This document shows positions 55,935 to 55,946 of a stretch of 55,946 nt of DNA, piece by piece (the stretch's first letter is position 1; every line of letters begins with the position of its first letter). The DNA comes from a virus. The notes below the pieces were generated by a model. That model saw only the letters and a program-made list of their open reading frames with translations. It did no database searches and was not told where the DNA came from. The DNA lies in the IMG/VR virus record IMGVR_UViG_3300008258_000011, positions 1 through 55,946 of that record; one strand, given 5' to 3'. Made by a program: the position numbers and the translations under genes.

Positions 55935-55946
55935 CTCAGTCAAAGG

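Overview
The window is a 55.9-kb piece of a T4-like myovirus genome. The structural genes follow the T4/cyanophage order (gp48, gp53, gp27, gp5, PAAR, gp25, gp6, gp7, gp8 on the minus strand; gp4, gp2, gp54-like, gp16, gp26/gp51, gp29 on the plus strand), next to the gp32-gp59-gp33 replication/late-transcription block. The DNA is AT-rich and densely coded, with many TAATG and ATGA overlaps. No photosynthesis genes are seen. A circularly permuted two-piece tmRNA and a TRAP-type solute-binding protein point to a marine alphaproteobacterial host (SAR11-like or a relative). That host call is an inference; marine cyanobacteria also have permuted tmRNA.

Layout. 1-10.5 kb (minus): long low-complexity tail fibre proteins. 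10.6-16.4 kb: an accessory island inside the fibre region. It holds a degenerate 2OG-oxygenase-like protein, an asparagine-synthetase-like PP-loop protein, a TRAP solute-binding protein without a signal peptide, a radical SAM/SPASM enzyme, and a small protein with 17 Cys ending in strictly alternating Cys-Asn/Ala repeats. 16.4-37.1 kb (minus): S74 fibre, a 2029-residue DUF4815-like protein, and baseplate wedge, hub and spike genes. 37.2-42.9 kb (plus): head completion, tail tube, holin-like membrane proteins, small terminase, gp26/gp51 and tape measure. 43-48 kb (minus): gp32, gp59, gp33, ClpP-like protease, SleB-like hydrolase and small proteins. 48.2-48.7 kb: permuted tmRNA with a small ORF between its two pieces. 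48.7-55.9 kb (minus): nuclease, GH19 endolysin, PhoH, HAD phosphatase, MazG-like enzyme, metallophosphoesterase and many small early-type genes.

Regulation visible in the sequence. Host-type promoters (TTKACT-N17-TATAAT) precede early-type genes, and in every such case an ATG begins only 6-7 nt after the -10 box. T4-type late promoters (TAAATA core: TATAAATA, CTAAATA, AATAAATA, GATAAATA) precede structural and island genes and are often followed at once by a perfect hairpin. A -1 frameshift site with an upstream Shine-Dalgarno-like stimulator joins gp26 to a gp51-like extension just before the tape measure gene. Three more structural genes (a tail protein, gp5 and gp48) are split between overlapping frames.

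The best candidate for an undescribed system is the radical SAM/SPASM enzyme with the Cys-rich protein, possibly aided by the orphan PP-loop protein. This would be a late-expressed, RiPP-like maturation module for a virion or tail component. The permuted tmRNA with a nested ORF and the TRAP-type binding protein are the next most unusual items.
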